A stretch of DNA of 17,723 nucleotides from Armatimonadaceae bacterium (GTDB taxonomy: Bacteria; Armatimonadota; Armatimonadia; Armatimonadales; Armatimonadaceae), in contig JAUJNC010000110.1 of the NCBI GenBank assembly GCA_030446525.1, forward strand, positions 1 to 17,723. The letters are read 5' to 3'. A program made the position numbers and the translations under genes. Under the pieces are notes generated by a model. The model did no database searches, had not been told where the DNA came from, and saw only the letters and a list, made by a program, of their open reading frames with translations. Positions 15,010-17,723 of the stretch are shown in pieces; position 1 is the stretch's first letter, and each line of letters opens with the position of its first letter.

Positions 15010-17721
15010 ATGGACAAGCTTACCCGACAGATGGAACAGATGCGCCAGCAAAACGCGGAGATCACGGCGGCCCGCGAGGCGGCCGAGCGCGCCGCCGATC
15101 ACAACGCCCGCTTGCAGGCCGTCACCGCAGCCCTGTCGGAACCGCTTGCCCCGGCGCAGGTGGCCGAGGTGATCGTCGGCCACGCACTCGACGCGCTCGG
15201 CGCGCACATCTGTATCGTCACGCTGCTGACAAATCAGAACACCGAGTTCGAGGTCATCGGCGCTGCCGGTTACTGCCAGGAAGTGTTGGACGCGTGGCGC
15301 CGTTTCGCCGTCGATGCGCCGGTACCCATCGCGGACGCGGTGCGCACGGGAGAACCGGTCTGGCTCGCATCCCGGGAAGAGTGCGTGGCCCGCTATCCGC
15401 ACCTCGCCGACATACAGGCCGTTCCCGGCAGCGGCGCCCTCGTGGCCGTCCCGCTGAGTGTGGACGGGCGCGCGGTAGGGGGATTGGGCCTGAGCTTTCC
15501 GGCCACCCGGGATTTCGGCGAGGAGGATCGTCCCTTCCTGCTCACGCTCGCCCGGCAGTGCGCCCAGGCGATCGCCCGCGCCCAGGCGCAGGAGGCCTCG
15601 CGCGCGAGCGGGGAGCGCCTGCGCGCCGTGGTTCATAGCGCGCCTGTCGTCCTGTGGGCCGTCGACCAGGGGGGCGTCTTCACGTTCTCTGACGGCAAAC
15701 CCTTGACTGCCCTCGGGCTCCGGCCGGGCGAGGTCGTCGGGCGCTCGGTCTTCGACGTGTACCGCGACGTGCCCCAGGTCCTGGAAGACGTGCGCCGCGC
15801 GCTCGCCGGCGAAGAGTTCACTTCGATCGTGGAGGTGGCCGGGCTGGTGTTCGAGTCGCGGTACTCCCCGCTCCGGGACCAGAGTGGCAACCTCGCCGGC
15901 GTCACGGGCGTGGCTACGGACATCACCGAGCGCAAGCGGGCGGAAACCCTGGCGGCCGGCCAGGCGCGGGTGCTGGAGATGCTCGCCACGGGCGCGCCTC
16001 TCGAGCACGTGCTGGCCGCCCTGGCCAGGATGATCGAAGCGCAGTCCCCGGAAATCTTGTGCTCCCTCCTTCTTCTCGATGAGGAAGGGAAACATCTGCG
16101 CTGCGGGGCCGCGCCCAGCTTCCCGGAAGACTACAACGCCGCGATCGACGGGATGGCGATCGGGCCGGACGCCGGCACCTGTGGCACGGCCGCACACTCG
16201 GGTAAACGGACCATCGCCACCGATATAGCCAGCGATCCCGGGTGGTCGGCCTTCCGTGATCTGGCCCTGAGCCACCGGCTCCGGTCCTGCTGGTCCGATC
16301 CGATCCGTTCCAGAAACGGCAACGTGCTGGGCACCTTTGCCATCTATGGCCGCGACCCGGGCGGGCCCGGTCCCAATCACCTGCGCCTCCTGGAAACGGC
16401 ATCTCACCTGGCCGCCATCGCCATCGAGCGCAAGCGCGAGGAGGAAGCGCTGCGCCGGGCGCATGACGAGTTAGAGATGCGGGTTCAGGAACGCACCGCG
16501 GAGCTGGGCAGAGCCAACGCAAGATTACGGGCCCAAATCATCGAGCGCAGGCGGGCGGAGCACGTCTCGCGGGGACAGACGACCGCGCTGACCCACATGC
16601 TGAACGCCCTCACCGCCCAGCCCGAGCTGGACACGTTCCTGGAACAGGTGGTGACGGCCATCGCCGAACAGCTGGGGTCGCAGCACACCTCGCTCTGGTT
16701 CTATAACCCGGAACAAAGCAGCCTGTTCCTGCATATGACCTATGACGGCGGGCACATCCTGTCGTACGAGCGGGCCGGACATCCCGCCGCGTCCGCGCCC
16801 TTTCTTTCCTGCCGCACGCCCTTGTGGCAGGAGATGGTCCGCACGCGCCAGCCCCTCGTCCTGGATGACATCGCGCACGACGGGCGCCTGTGGAACCGCG
16901 AATGGCTGCCGCCCCAGGGCGTAGAGACCCTGCTCCTGGTGCCCCTGGTGTTGGGTGACGCGGTCATCGGGTGGCTCAGCGTTTGCAGCGCCGACGCGCG
17001 CCGCTACCGGCCCGAGGAGATCGAGTTGGCCCAGGCGCTGGCCCAGCAGGCGACCCTCGCCGTGCAGATGACCCGCCTGGCCGAGCAGGGGCAACAGACC
17101 GCGATCCTGCAAGAGCGTAACCGCATCGCCAGGGATATCCACGACACCCTGGCTCAAGGCTTTACCGGCATCGTGGTCCAGCTCGAAGCCGCCGAGGATG
17201 CCCTGACGAAGGCGCCCGCGCAGGCGCCGCTCTACATCGTCCGGGCGCGCGACCTGGCTCGCCAGAGCCTTTCCGAGGCGCGCCGCTCGGTGTGGGCGTT
17301 GCGGCCTCAGGCGTTGGAGGAGGGCAGGCTGCCCGGCGCCCTGGAAGACCTCGCCCGGCAGATGACCTTCGGTACATCGATCCACGCGGAGTTTTACGTG
17401 CACGGCAAGCCGCAGGCTCTGGCCGCGGAGGTGGAGAGCAACCTGCTGCGCATCGGTCAGGAAGCGCTGACCAATATCCTCAAGCACGCGCGGGCAAGCG
17501 CGGCCCGTGTCGAACTCTCCTTCGAACGCCGGCAGGTACGTCTGTCCGTGCAGGACAACGGGCAGGGATTCGATCCGGGTCTGCCGGCCGTTGCAGACGG
17601 GTTCGGGCTGACCGGCATGCGCGAGCGGGCCAAAGGTCTGGGGGGGCAGTTAACCCTATCCAGCCGGCCCGGACACGGGACCGAGGTGGTCGTGGTGGCG
17701 CCCACGACTGGCCGGCCGTGA
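15010..17721 (+). CDS. soluble GAF-PAS-GAF-GAF sensor histidine kinase (NarL/DegS type)
   Basis: This 903-residue cytoplasmic kinase has no transmembrane segment. After a short coiled coil (1-45) come GAF1 (about 35-195), a PAS/PAC domain (200-313, ending VATDITERKRAE), GAF2 (315-475, with GTCGTAAHSGKRTIATDIAS and CWSDPI), a coiled coil (475-520, ELEMRVQERTAEL) and GAF3 (525-695). The HisKA_3 phosphoacceptor is ERNRIARDIH711DTLAQGFTG. The ATPase domain has an N-box (RIGQEALTN822ILKHA), G1 box (D849NGQGFD) and GFGLTGMRERA. This layout belongs to the HPK7 class, whose partner is normally a NarL/FixJ-type response regulator with an HTH. None is in the window, but the frame ends 2 bp before the edge, so it may follow at once. 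The three GAF domains imply small-ligand, redox or light-type input; no chromophore Cys context was identified. ATG 15010 is preceded by AGGAAG. Confidence 0.95.
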   Translation: MDKLTRQMEQMRQQNAEITAAREAAERAADHNARLQAVTAALSEPLAPAQVAEVIVGHALDALGAHICIVTLLTNQNTEFEVIGAAGYCQEVLDAWRRFAVDAPVPIADAVRTGEPVWLASREECVARYPHLADIQAVPGSGALVAVPLSVDGRAVGGLGLSFPATRDFGEEDRPFLLTLARQCAQAIARAQAQEASRASGERLRAVVHSAPVVLWAVDQGGVFTFSDGKPLTALGLRPGEVVGRSVFDVYRDVPQVLEDVRRALAGEEFTSIVEVAGLVFESRYSPLRDQSGNLAGVTGVATDITERKRAETLAAGQARVLEMLATGAPLEHVLAALARMIEAQSPEILCSLLLLDEEGKHLRCGAAPSFPEDYNAAIDGMAIGPDAGTCGTAAHSGKRTIATDIASDPGWSAFRDLALSHRLRSCWSDPIRSRNGNVLGTFAIYGRDPGGPGPNHLRLLETASHLAAIAIERKREEEALRRAHDELEMRVQERTAELGRANARLRAQIIERRRAEHVSRGQTTALTHMLNALTAQPELDTFLEQVVTAIAEQLGSQHTSLWFYNPEQSSLFLHMTYDGGHILSYERAGHPAASAPFLSCRTPLWQEMVRTRQPLVLDDIAHDGRLWNREWLPPQGVETLLLVPLVLGDAVIGWLSVCSADARRYRPEEIELAQALAQQATLAVQMTRLAEQGQQTAILQERNRIARDIHDTLAQGFTGIVVQLEAAEDALTKAPAQAPLYIVRARDLARQSLSEARRSVWALRPQALEEGRLPGALEDLARQMTFGTSIHAEFYVHGKPQALAAEVESNLLRIGQEALTNILKHARASAARVELSFERRQVRLSVQDNGQGFDPGLPAVADGFGLTGMRERAKGLGGQLTLSSRPGHGTEVVVVAPTTGRP

Positions 17722-17723
17722 CA

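Noticed and set aside
14998..16464. 488-codon minus-strand frame opposite the sensor kinase
   Set aside because: It is a shadow of GAF and PAS coding sequence; no motifs or ribosome binding site.
1..17723. Search by eye for CRISPR arrays, tRNA or rRNA genes, phage genes or an antiphage defence cluster
   Set aside because: I saw no regularly spaced repeats, no cloverleaf-like or rRNA sequence, and no recognisable phage or defence genes.

Overview
This is a GC-rich bacterial chromosomal window of about 17.7 kb. It carries a secreted sulfatase, a PhoD-like metallophosphatase with a signal peptide, a heparinase II/III-type lyase, a short type II/IV prepilin-like protein of the kind common in Armatimonadota, Verrucomicrobiota, Lentisphaerota and Planctomycetota, and a large soluble multi-GAF sensor kinase. 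I infer a polysaccharide-degrading, Gram-negative-type bacterium from one of those groups. The phylum cannot be fixed from this sequence.

Layout. The left third (10-4507) reads on the + strand: sulfatase, a tiny ORF, a choline/aminoglycoside-kinase-fold phosphotransferase, the tail of a DUF6883-like gene, and a PhoD-like phosphatase. The middle (4552-9827, - strand) is an efflux locus: tetR regulator, membrane-fusion adaptor, RND pump. The adaptor stop and pump start overlap by ATGA. A near-identical 17-bp motif lies at the tetR promoter and at the adaptor promoter, which suggests one TetR protein controls both. The pump is a clean 1036-codon frame, but the adaptor is broken by at least seven single-base shifts and tetR by two. 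The heparinase gene (9962-11863, -) and a frameshifted prepilin gene (11996-12335, -) follow.

The right third starts with a degenerate insertion sequence (about 12506-13930) that has about 29-bp terminal inverted repeats and a multiply frameshifted ISKra4-like transposase. It abuts the C-terminal remnant of a polytopic glycosyltransferase. A 760-bp non-coding stretch then holds a hairpin, a short palindrome, a 193-bp MITE-like element with perfect 25-bp inverted ends, and a Rho-independent terminator. The window closes with a complete 903-aa GAF-PAS-GAF-GAF-HisKA_3-HATPase kinase; its response regulator is probably just beyond the edge.

Overall, sulfatase and heparinase-type lyase are a plausible but unlinked pair for sulfated or uronic-acid glycans. 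The efflux locus is a conventional TetR/MFP/RND unit whose regulator and adaptor look decayed or badly sequenced. I found no convincing new multi-gene system. The most worthwhile signals are the shared operator, the uneven frameshift pattern and the two mobile-element structures.
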